From positions 10,975 to 57,737 of the forward strand of contig JAHBMJ010005844.1 in NCBI GenBank assembly GCA_018398765.1: a stretch of DNA of 46,763 nt, in the 5' to 3' direction. This DNA is from Chromera velia. Its lineage: Eukaryota; Sar; Chromeraceae. The translations under genes and the position numbers were made by a program. Of the stretch, positions 46,513 through 46,763 are shown piece by piece; within the stretch, counting starts at the first letter, position 1, and each line of letters opens with the position of its first letter. The notes below the pieces were generated by a model, which made no database searches, was not told the DNA's origin, and saw only the letters and a list, made by a program, of their open reading frames with translations.

Positions 46513-46763
46513 CTTGAATGAGATCTTTGTTGTCTGTTTCTTTGTTTTTCTGTTTCTTTGTTTGTTTGTCCAATAGCAGCAGTGAGACCGTAAAATGCAT
46601 GCCTTCATGTCCTTTGCCGTGGGGTTGGGTTTGGTGACTGGGTGGGTGGGATTTGGGGGGGTGGGGAAGGGTGAGGGACAAGGGTGGTGGCTGGGAAGCA
46701 TCCGGCAGCACAGAGCCACGCTGGATCCGTAAAGGTTCCCGCCCAGAGGCATGCAGGTTGGGG

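Larger units (their letters stand above)
43991..46763. other. Right-end region without a supported gene
   Basis: Mixed sequence with several simple repeats and many short open frames on both strands. The longest is a minus-strand frame of 243 codons at 46021-46752 that consists of repeat-derived Ser/Phe/Ile strings. I see no phase-consistent exon chain, RNA gene or element. Distal exons or untranslated regions of the neighbouring plus-strand gene cannot be excluded. Confidence 0.5.

Noticed and set aside
46021-46752. 243-codon minus-strand open frame at the right end
   Set aside because: Built from tetranucleotide repeats and pyrimidine-rich DNA, with no domain or start context.

Overview
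The window is nuclear DNA from an intron-rich unicellular eukaryote. Coding sequence is broken by GT-AG introns that keep reading frame across junctions. Intergenic DNA and introns are packed with microsatellites, and several proteins carry targeting signals or long low-complexity linkers. The style (Thr-rich secreted multi-lectin protein, F-box-like/ankyrin protein, large Ser/Pro/Gly-rich nuclear-type protein, many GCATGC palindromes) fits an alveolate alga of the chromerid type (Chromera-like). That is an inference from style; no species marker is present.

Layout, left to right. (1) 340-1007, minus: first coding exon of a platelet-activating-factor acetylhydrolase-like lipase, cut by the window edge. 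(2) 1.0-3.3 kb: gene-free, dominated by a polypurine block and a facing polypyrimidine/tetranucleotide block. (3) 3320-4018, minus: a GFA/CENP-V-like zinc protein, divergent from (4) 4900-6501, plus: an intronless DnaQ-like 3'-5' exonuclease-fold protein with four KH RNA-binding domains. (5) 6.5-10.2 kb: AT-rich non-coding DNA. (6) 10178-17504, minus: a six-exon secreted lectin of 1,913 residues with a GH16-like fold, five hevein-like modules, a giant Thr tract, two SUEL-type galactose-lectin domains and three A-B pairs of H-lectin-like modules. (7) 19219-24765, minus: a mitochondrial-presequence membrane/coiled-coil protein in about 15 small exons; one junction could not be resolved. (8) 25225-37032, plus: a protein of about 2,500 residues with a possible Tudor-like start and very long low-complexity stretches. 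It is interrupted by a perfect 524-bp duplication, a 71-bp tandem array and an undetermined base, which look like an assembly fault. (9) 38292-40168, minus: a frame-broken F-box-like/ankyrin gene. (10) 40899-43990, plus: a small unrecognised Ser/Glu-rich gene whose introns are all phase 0. (11) 44.0-46.8 kb: no supported gene.

The genes do not form a pathway or cluster. No tRNA, rRNA, CRISPR array or intact transposon was found. The most informative items are the repeated exon architecture of the lectin gene, the exonuclease-KH fusion with an altered catalytic position, and the candidate divergent ATP-synthase-b-like protein. Exon boundaries were placed by eye from reading frame, phase and splice consensus. 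Where all phases agree the model is strong; where they do not, this is stated in the entry.
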